A stretch of 64,000 nt of DNA. Origin: Mucilaginibacter yixingensis (GTDB lineage: Bacteria > Bacteroidota > Bacteroidia > Sphingobacteriales > Sphingobacteriaceae). The notes below the pieces were generated by a model. The model ran no database searches and had not been told where the DNA came from. It worked only from the letters and a program-made list of their open reading frames with translations. Position 1 is the first letter of the stretch, and each line of letters opens with the position of its first letter. Positions 51,293 through 59,119 of the stretch are shown one piece after another. Position numbers and translations under genes: made by a program. The stretch spans positions 4,836,001 through 4,900,000 of the forward strand of contig NZ_CP160205.1 of assembly GCF_041080815.1 (NCBI RefSeq), read 5' to 3'.

Positions 51293-51817
51293 TTATTCCA
51301 GGTACAGATCAATCAATCCATCTGGCAAATCAACATAAATCTCGCCGCCTTCTACATCAATACCTTTAATAAATTGTGGATTGAGCGGGAACAGCACTTC
51401 GCGGTTTTGATAGTGCAGGCTGGCAATGGTTTGCTGCGGATATTCAATTACATCGCTAATTTCGCCTAGTTCGCCGTGCCGCTCATCAATGGCAATGAAA
51501 CCTTTCAGATCTTTTAGCGTAAACTCTTCTTTCTTCTTTTTAGGCTTTAGCTTCTCGGGCAGGTAAATATCTTTTTTTAACAGAGCCGATGCTTTCTCAA
51601 CCGTATCCACATCCTCCAGCACCAGGTAGGCGGTGTTTTTGGGCGCAGGTTTAAAGGTACTCACAAAGTAAGGCACCAGCTTGCCGGCAATGTCAATAAA
51701 TACGGCGTTAAACTTTATGTCTTCCAGTCCGTCAATGGCCACATACAAAACCATTTCGCCTTTAAGACCTTTGGTTTTGCCTACGCTGGCTATTTTAAAA
51801 TGTTTGTCGAAACTCAT
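51293..51817 (-). CDS. rimM: Ribosome maturation factor RimM
   Basis: 174 aa. Binds S19 and helps 30S head maturation. N-terminal domain FKIASVGKTKGLKGEMVLYV, VSTFKPAPKNTAYLVLEDVD; C-terminal PRC barrel DLKGFIAIDERHGELGEISD, REVLFPLNPQFIKGIDVEGG. It lies downstream of rpsP across a repeat and hairpin. Confidence 0.94.
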   Translation of the reverse strand: MSFDKHFKIASVGKTKGLKGEMVLYVAIDGLEDIKFNAVFIDIAGKLVPYFVSTFKPAPKNTAYLVLEDVDTVEKASALLKKDIYLPEKLKPKKKKEEFTLKDLKGFIAIDERHGELGEISDVIEYPQQTIASLHYQNREVLFPLNPQFIKGIDVEGGEIYVDLPDGLIDLYLE

Positions 51818-51826
51818 GTTACCCCT

Positions 51827-51893
51827 CCCTGCCTCCCCAAAGGGGAGGAGATCTTGATGATTGTTATTTGAAACCCCTTTCCCCCGGAGAGGG
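51827..51893. repeat. C-rich hairpin repeats between rpsP and rimM
   Basis: CCCTCCCTGCCTCCCCAAAG then GGGAGG, and CCCCTTTCCCCCGGAGAGGG. Tandem members of the dispersed C-rich family. Confidence 0.7.
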
Positions 51894-51916
51894 GTTTGGG
51901 ATTATAGGTGTTAAAC

Positions 51917-51949
51917 AAAAATAGCGAAGCTTGCGGCCTCGCTATTTTT
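51917..51949. terminator. Bidirectional terminator-like hairpin after rpsP
   Basis: Perfect 11-bp arms AAAAATAGCGA (51917-51927) / TCGCTATTTTT (51939-51949), 23 nt past the rpsP stop. It has a T run on both strands. It could reduce readthrough into rimM. Confidence 0.8.
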
Positions 51950-51971
51950 AATGCTTTGTAAAGCGTGCCGA

Positions 51972-52514
51972 TTACTCAGCGCTTTCTGCTGGTGCTTCGG
52001 TTTCAGCTGATGCTTCAGTATTTTCTTCAGCAACAACTTCTTCTTCAGCTGGCGGAGGAGTGTTTTTAGCAGCAATAGCAGCAGCTTTGTCCTCTTTCTT
52101 TTTAGCTTCAGCAGCCAGGGCAGCTTTCTTAGCGTCAGCTTTAGTAGCTGCTAAGTTGTCTTTTTTACCGCTGATTTGGCCATCTTTTTGCTCAACCCAG
52201 GCAGCAAATTTTGCTTCAGCCTGTTCTTCGGTCAGGGCGCCTTTTTTAACGCCGCCTTGAAGGTGTTTTTTGTACAGAACGCCTTTGTAGCTCAGAATAG
52301 CACGGCAGGTATCGGTTGGTTGCGCACCACTGTTAACCCAGTTTAAAGCCTGGTCAAAGTTGATGTCGATAGTTGCCGGGTTAGTGTTTGGGTTGTAAGA
52401 ACCTAAACGGGTGATGAAGCGGCCATCGCGCGGAGCACGAGAGTCGGCCACTACGATGTAGTAAAAAGGTTTGCCCTTTTTACCATGTCTTTGCAGTCTG
52501 ATTTTAGTTGCCAT
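51972..52514 (-). CDS. rpsP: 30S ribosomal protein S16
   Basis: 180 aa. Residues ~1-85 are S16 proper (TKIRLQRHGKKGKPFYYIVV, GRFITRLGSYNPNTNPA, ALNWVNSGAQPTDTCRAILS). The ~95-residue tail is a Lys/Ala then Glu/Ala-rich extension (KKAALAAEAKKKEDKAAAIA) of the kind seen in Bacteroidota S16. First gene of the rpsP-rimM-trmD cluster. Confidence 0.96.
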   Translation of the reverse strand: MATKIRLQRHGKKGKPFYYIVVADSRAPRDGRFITRLGSYNPNTNPATIDINFDQALNWVNSGAQPTDTCRAILSYKGVLYKKHLQGGVKKGALTEEQAEAKFAAWVEQKDGQISGKKDNLAATKADAKKAALAAEAKKKEDKAAAIAAKNTPPPAEEEVVAEENTEASAETEAPAESAE

Positions 52515-52698
52515 TAATCTTTTGTTATGTATTCAACATTTTCCCCGGAGTATGCTGCGGGGCTGCAAAGGTAAGAAAGTTTTTTAATCTGTGCCACCAT
52601 TTTTAGGATTTTTTTGATCCACAGCGTTTTAAGTGGCAATCCGTGTCTTTTAAATCTAATTTTCTTTCTTCCTCTTAAACTCTGGATCATACAAAAAA

Positions 52699-52706
52699 TA
52701 TCTTTG
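52699..52706 (+). promoter_or_regulatory. Bacteroidota -7 box before the nucleotidase gene
   Basis: TATCTTTG, 26 nt before ATG 52733. Confidence 0.55.
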
Positions 52707-52732
52707 CCGGCAGAAAACCATAAAATTAACCT

Positions 52733-53257
52733 ATGAAACAACGCATTGCCATTGATATGGACGAGGTGATTGCCGATACACTCGCCAAATTTGTACACTT
52801 ATACCAGAAAGACCACGGACTTACCCTCACGCCAGAACTGTTGCACGGCAAAGAACTGCGCGATGCCCTGCCGCCTGAACTGATTGACTCTGTGCGCAAA
52901 TACATTAATCAAAAAGGATTCTTCAGAGATCTGGAAGTGATGCCGGGCAGCCAGCAGGTAGTAGAACAACTGGCGCAGAAGTATGATGTATTTGTGGTAT
53001 CGGCCGCCATGGAGTTTCCCAACTCGCTGGAAGATAAGCTGCACTGGCTGGGAGAACACTTCCCGTTCATCCCGTGGACCAATATCATCTTTTGCGGATA
53101 CAAAATCATCAATACCGATATTATTATAGACGACCGCACCAAGAATTTCAAAGGCTTTGCCGGCAGAACATTGCTTTATTCATCACCACACAACCTGCTA
53201 CTCACCGAGTTTGAGCGAGTAAATACCTGGGATGAGGTAGCAAGCCTGCTGTTATAA
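52733..53257 (+). CDS. 5'(3')-deoxyribonucleotidase-like HAD protein
   Basis: 174 aa. HAD nucleophile motif IAIDMDEVIADTLAKF (DxD near residues 8-10), VVSAAMEFPNSLEDK, GYKIINTDIIIDDRTKNF with the last Asp pair. It matches the NT5C family, which dephosphorylates deoxynucleoside monophosphates. Own promoter, terminator shared with the convergent NHL gene. Confidence 0.85.
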   Translation: MKQRIAIDMDEVIADTLAKFVHLYQKDHGLTLTPELLHGKELRDALPPELIDSVRKYINQKGFFRDLEVMPGSQQVVEQLAQKYDVFVVSAAMEFPNSLEDKLHWLGEHFPFIPWTNIIFCGYKIINTDIIIDDRTKNFKGFAGRTLLYSSPHNLLLTEFERVNTWDEVASLLL

Positions 53258-53269
53258 CCCATTAAAAGT

Positions 53270-53299
53270 AAAAGGCTCCGGTTGCAACCGGAGCCTTTT
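53270..53299. terminator. Bidirectional terminator
   Basis: Perfect inverted repeat AAAAGGCTCCGG / CCGGAGCCTTTT, with T runs on both strands, between convergent genes. Confidence 0.9.
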
Positions 53300-53318
53300 C
53301 TTTTATACTAACGGCGTC

Positions 53319-54440
53319 TTAATAAACCACAGTTATTTTTCTGATCTTACTATTCCCATTATCGGCTACATAAACATTGCCAGCAGCATCAACAGCAACA
53401 CCATTTGGTGATTTAAACTCAGCAGAGTCCGAGTCGCCGTCTACTGCACCGGAAATACCGATACCCGCGAGGGTGGTAGTTACACCGCCTGTTGTAATGC
53501 GTCTGATGCTGTTATTGCCAGCATCGGCCACATACAGCGTACCATCGCCATCAATAGCCAGTCCTTTAGGGAAATTTAAACGCGCGGCCGTGCCTGTGCC
53601 GTTTACCAGCCCTGTCTGGCCGTTGCCTACATAGGTACTCACGGTACCATCAGCAGTAATCTTACGGATATCGTGGTTGTTAACCTCAGAAACATACAAG
53701 TTTCCAGACTTATCTATCACAATACCATAAGGCTGGTTAAATGTTGCTGCCGTACCCTTATCATTAGTACTGCCGGCTGTGCCGCTTCCGGCAAAGGTGC
53801 TTACAACACCAGCCGCAGTTATCTTACGGATACGGTTATTATTGGTATCGGCAATATAAATATTGCCTGCAGCATCTACACACATGCCCCCCACGTGGTT
53901 AAACTGCGCATCGGCAGCGTTACCATCTTTAAATCCGGCAATACCTGTGCCCGCAAAAGTGCTAACGTTACCACCGCTTACTTTGCGAATGTTGACATAT
54001 CCATTCTCAGACACGTAGATACTGCCATCGGTAGCTACGGCAAGCGTTTGCGGCGAACTTAACGTAGCAGCGGTGAGTGCGTCGCCATCGGCTCCGCCAA
54101 GCGCACCTGTACCGGCCAGCGTTGTAACACTACCGGCATCGGCCTGGGCCACTATTTTACGCACCCTATTATTATTATAATCGGCCACATATAATGCACC
54201 AGCGCCATCTATCACAATACCTTCAATATCATTGAACTGAGCGGCCAGCCCTACGTTGTCGGCAAACCCAACAGTGCCACCTGCGTAGGTAGATACGGTT
54301 GCGCTTTTAGGCGTTTTTACTGTAGTGGTGTTTCCGCCGTTATTGTTGTTCCCGGTATCAGGAGCAACATCATCTTTTTTTCCAGAGCAAGCAGCGACAA
54401 GGCAGGCCACTGTTAACAGGGCCAATAGGTTGTTTTTCAT
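53319..54440 (-). CDS. NHL-repeat lipoprotein
   Basis: 373 aa. Lipobox VAAC (Cys ~18), Asn/Gly linker, then six-bladed NHL propeller from ~50: repeats like GAGALYVADYNNNRVRKIVA, AAGNIYIADTNNNRIRKITA, KSGNLYVSEVNNHDIRKITA, GDGTLYVADAGNNSIRRITT. Surface or periplasmic. NHL propellers bind ligands; no catalytic motif visible. Repeat units are close to each other, so recombination is possible. Confidence 0.9.
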   Translation of the reverse strand: MKNNLLALLTVACLVAACSGKKDDVAPDTGNNNNGGNTTTVKTPKSATVSTYAGGTVGFADNVGLAAQFNDIEGIVIDGAGALYVADYNNNRVRKIVAQADAGSVTTLAGTGALGGADGDALTAATLSSPQTLAVATDGSIYVSENGYVNIRKVSGGNVSTFAGTGIAGFKDGNAADAQFNHVGGMCVDAAGNIYIADTNNNRIRKITAAGVVSTFAGSGTAGSTNDKGTAATFNQPYGIVIDKSGNLYVSEVNNHDIRKITADGTVSTYVGNGQTGLVNGTGTAARLNFPKGLAIDGDGTLYVADAGNNSIRRITTGGVTTTLAGIGISGAVDGDSDSAEFKSPNGVAVDAAGNVYVADNGNSKIRKITVVY

Positions 54441-54469
54441 TATTTAAATTGTAGATGTTATCTTATTGG

Positions 54470-55447
54470 CTACAAAGATAATATTTCTACAATTTTCAGA
54501 AAGTTGGGGTTAATTTCCTGGTGATGTTTAATGGCGTGGTCAAACTGCGTGTAAGCAATTTCGTTATGAATGATGCCGATCATCTCGTCACGGTGATTAT
54601 TTAACAACGCTTCTACCGCAGCCACGCCCATCCGGCTGGCCAGCACACGGTCCATACAACTTGGCCTGCCACCACGTTGAATGTGTCCCAATATAGAGAT
54701 ACGGGTATCATAATGCGGGAAACGCTCTTTGATCTGCCTGCCAACCTCAAAGGCTGATCCGGCTTCGCCGCTCTCGGCCACCATTACAATTTTTGATGAT
54801 TTATCTCTCCGGCTGTGCTCTAAACGGGCGCACAGGGCTTCTATATCTGTTTTGGTTTCGGGGATGATAATAGCTTCGGCCCCGGCAGCAATACCGGTAC
54901 GCAGTGCAATAAGGCCAGAGTCTCGGCCCATTACCTCTACAATAAACAAACGATCGTGCGATTCTGCCGTATCTCTAATTTTATCCACCGCATCAATTAC
55001 GGTGTTAATAGCGGTATCGTAACCGATGGTAAAATCAGTACCCTGCAAATCATTATCAATAGTGCCGGGCATACCCACAATTGGCATATCATATTCGGCG
55101 CCAAATACACGGGCACCGGTAAAAGTACCATCGCCGCCAATGGCTACAAGGGCATCAATGCCCTCGGCTTTCAGTTTGTCATAGGCTACTTTACGGCCCT
55201 CTGGCGTGCGAAACTGATCGCTACGGGCGGTTTTGAGCATAGTGCCGCCACGCTGAATGATGTTGGCTACAGACTTACGATCCATCTCCATAAAATCGCC
55301 CGCAATCATTCCCTCATAGCCACGGCGAATGCCGGCTACCTCCAGGTTGTGGTAAAGCGCTGTACGTACCACGGCACGAATGGCCGCATTCATTCCCGGC
55401 GCATCACCGCCCGATGTAAAAACTCCTATTTTCTTTATCTCAGCCAT
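54470..55447 (-). CDS. pfkA: ATP-dependent 6-phosphofructokinase
   Basis: 325 aa; phosphorylates fructose 6-phosphate, the committed glycolytic step. ATP site GVFTSGGDAPGMNAAIR and GGDGTFTGAR, catalytic TIDND in GMPGTIDNDLQGTDFTIG, substrate loop MGRDSGLIALRTGIA, and GHIQRGGRPSCMDRVLAS. The Gly after GGDGT favours ATP over pyrophosphate use. Complete. Confidence 0.96.
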   Translation of the reverse strand: MAEIKKIGVFTSGGDAPGMNAAIRAVVRTALYHNLEVAGIRRGYEGMIAGDFMEMDRKSVANIIQRGGTMLKTARSDQFRTPEGRKVAYDKLKAEGIDALVAIGGDGTFTGARVFGAEYDMPIVGMPGTIDNDLQGTDFTIGYDTAINTVIDAVDKIRDTAESHDRLFIVEVMGRDSGLIALRTGIAAGAEAIIIPETKTDIEALCARLEHSRRDKSSKIVMVAESGEAGSAFEVGRQIKERFPHYDTRISILGHIQRGGRPSCMDRVLASRMGVAAVEALLNNHRDEMIGIIHNEIAYTQFDHAIKHHQEINPNFLKIVEILSL

Positions 55448-55615
55448 CTTTGTATCAAAATAAACGGATTTACCGCTGCAAAAATTGTTTTGAGTGTCAG
55501 GTTTATTAATTTGGTTTTAAGGCAGATACGCAATTTTTTTACTTAGTGTACTATTTACGCATTGCCGCCGCTAAAATACATTTATTTTTCATTTGACAAC
55601 CATATATAAAAATAA

Positions 55616-55647
55616 TGTCCGGAAGCGATTGTTTTCACTTCCGGACA
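55616..55647 (-). terminator. Terminator after dsbD
   Basis: TGTCCGGAAG / CTTCCGGACA (10-bp arms, 12-nt loop). On the minus strand a T-rich stretch follows. Confidence 0.75.
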
Positions 55648-55681
55648 TTAAATGTTTTGGACTACAGGATTAATTTTTGCG

Positions 55682-57400
55682 TTAATGTGCAGCCTTATAA
55701 GCAGCAATACCACTATCCAAATATTTTACAAAACCGTCAATATCATGAGTGGCTCCCTGAGGAGACACCAACGGTTTGCCACTGCCATCAATTATTACAT
55801 ACCAAGGTTGCGCATTTGAATTGTATTGCGATATCTCTTTATCAAACCACTTACCGCCCAGCGTTGTGATTTTTTCGCCGGTTAGTTTTGATACCGTTTG
55901 TTCTGATGAAGGCAAAGGCGTTTTATCGTCTATAACCAATTGCACTACTACAAAATCGTTTTGCAAACGTTTTAATACGCGCGGGTCTGGCAATACATTG
56001 TTTTCCATCTGCCGGCAATTCACACAGTTCCATCCTGTAAAATCTATTAGCACCGGGCGGTTTAGTTCTTTTGCAACCTGGATGGCCTGATCATAGTCAT
56101 ACCAGTCATCAACACCGCGCACTTTTGGCATGCGTTTAAATATTTCCTCGTATTTTTTGGTTTTAATACTGGTTTGAGCTATCGGCGTTGCAGATCCGCC
56201 ACCCACACCGGCAGAAAGATCAAAATCCTGCGTGCTAAGCGGCGGCAAAAATGCACTGATAGATTTAAGCGGCGCCCCCCACAAACCCGGCACCATATAA
56301 ACTGTAAATGCAAATACCACTATTGCAAAAAAGGTGCGAGGCACAGACAGATACGGCAGATCACTATCGTGCGAGAACTTGATTTTACCAATAAGATACA
56401 GACTCATTAATATACCCAACGCTATCCAAAGGGATAGGAATATTTCGCGATCAAACCAGTTCCAATGATAAGCTAAATCAACGTTGGAAAGAAATTTGAG
56501 CGAGAAAGCCAGCTCGATAAAACCCAAAATTACTTTTACACTGTTTAGCCATCCGCCAGAGCTTGGTAAGCTCTTCAATGCCGATGGGAACATTGCAAAA
56601 ATTGTAAATGGCAGTGCTAATGCACTTGAAAAACCCAGCATGCTGATGATCGGACCAATCCGTTCGCCTTTTAAAGCGGCATCTAATAACACCGAACTAA
56701 CAATAGGGCCGGTACATGAAAATGATACCACCGCCAACGTTGCCGCCATAAAAAAGATACCGGTTAAGCCCCCTTTATCTGAGTTTTGGTCAAGCTTGTT
56801 AGCCAAAGAGCTGGGTAACGTGATCTCAAATGCACCGAGAAACGACACACCGAATACCACCAGCAACAAAAAGAACAAAAAGTTAAATACGCCATTTGTA
56901 GCCAATGAGTTTAATGCCGTCGGCCCAAAAATGAGCGTTATAACAAGCCCCAGGCAAACGTAAATAAAGATGATACTTAAACCGTAAAGCAATGATTGTA
57001 GTATACCTTTAGTACGGCTTCCACCCCGTTTGGTAAAAAAGCTAACCGTTAACGGCAGCATAGGATAAATACATGGCATTAAAAATGCGGCAAATCCCCC
57101 CAAAAAACCGGTAATAAAAATGGCCCAAAGCGTTTTGGGCTTTCCCTGATTATCACTGTTTCCCTTAGCTATGCCTCCTCCGCTTTTAGCCAAACTATCG
57201 CTTTGCACTTTGGCCAGGCTATCTTGCTTTTTCTTAGCCGCTGCAATTTTTTGAGCGGGGGTTTGTATTTCGGTAAACTGCACATCACCTGTAGATACCG
57301 TATCTTTACTTTGCGCAAACACATGCTCACCCAGGGTAAACGCAAGTAGCGCTACTATTAACAATGCCGGCTTCAGTGCCTTTTTGATCAGAAATTTCAT
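55682..57400 (-). CDS. DsbD-family thiol:disulfide interchange protein
   Basis: 572 aa. Signal segment (~1-29), Lys/Ser-rich linker, then ~8 TM helices of the CcdA/DsbD core (ITGFLGGFAAFLMPCIYPML, CTGPIVSSVL with its Cys), and a C-terminal thioredoxin domain with CxxC in GWNCVNCRQMEN. Passes electrons from cytoplasmic thioredoxin to periplasmic partners. It starts 16 nt after a gene for a separate DsbD-alpha-like domain, which it lacks itself. Confidence 0.92.
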   Translation of the reverse strand: MKFLIKKALKPALLIVALLAFTLGEHVFAQSKDTVSTGDVQFTEIQTPAQKIAAAKKKQDSLAKVQSDSLAKSGGGIAKGNSDNQGKPKTLWAIFITGFLGGFAAFLMPCIYPMLPLTVSFFTKRGGSRTKGILQSLLYGLSIIFIYVCLGLVITLIFGPTALNSLATNGVFNFLFFLLLVVFGVSFLGAFEITLPSSLANKLDQNSDKGGLTGIFFMAATLAVVSFSCTGPIVSSVLLDAALKGERIGPIISMLGFSSALALPFTIFAMFPSALKSLPSSGGWLNSVKVILGFIELAFSLKFLSNVDLAYHWNWFDREIFLSLWIALGILMSLYLIGKIKFSHDSDLPYLSVPRTFFAIVVFAFTVYMVPGLWGAPLKSISAFLPPLSTQDFDLSAGVGGGSATPIAQTSIKTKKYEEIFKRMPKVRGVDDWYDYDQAIQVAKELNRPVLIDFTGWNCVNCRQMENNVLPDPRVLKRLQNDFVVVQLVIDDKTPLPSSEQTVSKLTGEKITTLGGKWFDKEISQYNSNAQPWYVIIDGSGKPLVSPQGATHDIDGFVKYLDSGIAAYKAAH

Positions 57401-57416
57401 CTCTTAATTTCTGGGG

Positions 57417-57866
57417 TTACAGGGCTACAGCCACGGCAAAGTCAACATCATCGGGTGGCAAACATTTCTGGTCGTTACAGGTCATAAACTCCAGTTTGCC
57501 TTTTATGGTTGTTTTTTTAGCGTTCAGCTTTACTTTTTGCTGAAACGTTACAGTGTTTTCAAAGTAGGTTACATTCATACCGAAGCTCTTTTCAAACTTG
57601 GTAACAGGTTTGGGTTCTGCCACCTTGCCATTCAGTATATAATCTGGCGATTTGGCAAAAGTGAACGAGGTTTTAATAGGACCGCCGGCTTTCAACGTGG
57701 TTGAATAGATATGCCAGCCTTCATCTATTGTTGCGCGCAGCAGCACCACGCCTTCTTTATCATTAATTTTTTTAAAGGCATAAGCCCATTTAACATGGCT
57801 CTCAATTTGTGCAAAGGCACTGCTGCATAAAACCATGGCAGCAAAAACTAACAGTAACTTTTTCAT
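57417..57866 (-). CDS. DsbD N-terminal domain-like periplasmic protein
   Basis: 149 aa. Signal peptide (~1-19, ending SSAFAQ) and a beta-sandwich like DsbD-alpha: VLLRATIDEGWHIYSTTLKA, VTYFENTVTFQQKVKLNAKK, and CNDQKCLPP with the Cys pair. It likely hands electrons on from the DsbD partner encoded next; in many bacteria the two are one protein. Confidence 0.88.
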   Translation of the reverse strand: MKKLLLVFAAMVLCSSAFAQIESHVKWAYAFKKINDKEGVVLLRATIDEGWHIYSTTLKAGGPIKTSFTFAKSPDYILNGKVAEPKPVTKFEKSFGMNVTYFENTVTFQQKVKLNAKKTTIKGKLEFMTCNDQKCLPPDDVDFAVAVAL

Positions 57867-58643
57867 TTATTTAAGGGGTTGCAAAAACTGTATCTCTTTA
57901 AAATTAAAAGTGCGCTCGCCGTTGGCGGTGGCTACTTTCAACAATCCTTCTTCGGTAACGCCTGTAACTGATCCTTCAAAAACTTCGTCGCCTGCGGCAA
58001 ATGTATGTTGCTCGTTTAAACGATACAGGCGGGCCAGATAACGATCATTCAGCTCGGTTTCATTTCCGGCTTTCAGGCGCAGGTATCCGGCCTCTATGTT
58101 GCTGCAAATGTCTGATAATAATGTATTCAAATCATAATCTGCATGTAATATCTGTTTGACAGAAGCCGGGTTTGGCGCATCGGGCGGAAAAACATCCTGA
58201 TTTACATTGAGACCAATGCCAATTACCGAGTTTTTGATGACGCCACCCTGAAGTGCGTTTTCAATCAATATCCCCCCTAACTTTTTATCGCCCCAATAAA
58301 TATCATTGGGCCATTTAATGTTAATTGCCCGCCCGCAGGCCTTCTGCGCGGCATCGGCCACGGCCAGGCTCACCAGCTTATTTAACTGAAACTGACGCGT
58401 AGGGCTTAAAAAAGTTGGCTTTAAAAGTAAGCTAAAGGTCAAATTTTTACCCGGCTGGGCATGCCACCGGTTCTGTTGCTGACCGCGCCCGGCATACTGA
58501 TCTTCTGCCATAATGACGGTTCCCTCTGCAATTGGCTCAGAATTTGACAAAAGATTCTTTAGATACGTGTTGGTAGAATCTACTTGTTTCAGTACAACTA
58601 AATTTTGTCCAACAAATAATCCTGAAAATATGTTATTTTGCAA
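57867..58643 (-). CDS. birA: Biotin--[acetyl-CoA-carboxylase] ligase
   Basis: 258 aa, catalytic part only, without the N-terminal HTH of repressor-type BirA. Motifs: VDSTNTYLKNLL, biotin site AGRGQQQNRWHAQPGKN, IKWPNDIYWGDKKLGGILIE, GIGLNVN. Attaches biotin to carrier proteins. The apparent start is TTG 58643; no in-frame ATG occurs nearby, and this TTG overlaps an ATACTTTG promoter-like box, so the true start is uncertain. Adjacent to the DsbD-like gene. Confidence 0.92.
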   Translation of the reverse strand: MQNNIFSGLFVGQNLVVLKQVDSTNTYLKNLLSNSEPIAEGTVIMAEDQYAGRGQQQNRWHAQPGKNLTFSLLLKPTFLSPTRQFQLNKLVSLAVADAAQKACGRAINIKWPNDIYWGDKKLGGILIENALQGGVIKNSVIGIGLNVNQDVFPPDAPNPASVKQILHADYDLNTLLSDICSNIEAGYLRLKAGNETELNDRYLARLYRLNEQHTFAAGDEVFEGSVTGVTEEGLLKVATANGERTFNFKEIQFLQPLK

Positions 58644-58690
58644 AGTATAATAGATGTTATATCAGTTCGTTTCAAAAATAATCCTTTTTA

Positions 58691-59065
58691 ATGGTAAAAA
58701 GTAAAGGTTCAAAAGAGTCGGCATATTTGTCTGAGCTGGCCATACATGGCATGCAGGAAAAGAAGGGCAACGAAATAGTGCGGTTAGATATGCGCAATAT
58801 ATTCAGTTCTGTTGCCGATTACTTTGTGATTTGCCATGCCGAATCAGGCACGCAGGTAAGAGCCCTTGCCGACAGTGTAGAGGATGAAATTTACAAGGCC
58901 ACCGGTCAAGAACCGTGGAGAAAAGAAGGCCTTGAGTTTGGAGAATGGATACTACTGGATTATGTAGATGTAGTGGTTCATGTTTTCCGTACAGACAAAC
59001 GGCAATACTACGGAATAGAAGATTTGTGGGGGGATGCCGAGATAAAAAACTATAAAAGCGCTTAA
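58691..59065 (+). CDS. rsfS: Ribosome silencing factor
   Basis: 124 aa. RsfS binds L14 and blocks subunit joining on starvation. Landmarks: VRLDMRNIFSSVADYFVICH, ALADSVEDEIYKATGQEPWR, GEWILLDYVDVVVHVFRTDK. Divergent from birA. ftsH follows 54 nt on. Confidence 0.95.
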   Translation: MVKSKGSKESAYLSELAIHGMQEKKGNEIVRLDMRNIFSSVADYFVICHAESGTQVRALADSVEDEIYKATGQEPWRKEGLEFGEWILLDYVDVVVHVFRTDKRQYYGIEDLWGDAEIKNYKSA

Positions 59066-59119
59066 ACAACGTGGTATCTCCCGTTAAAAAACACATGTAA
59101 GTTTGCGCACCAACAGGAA

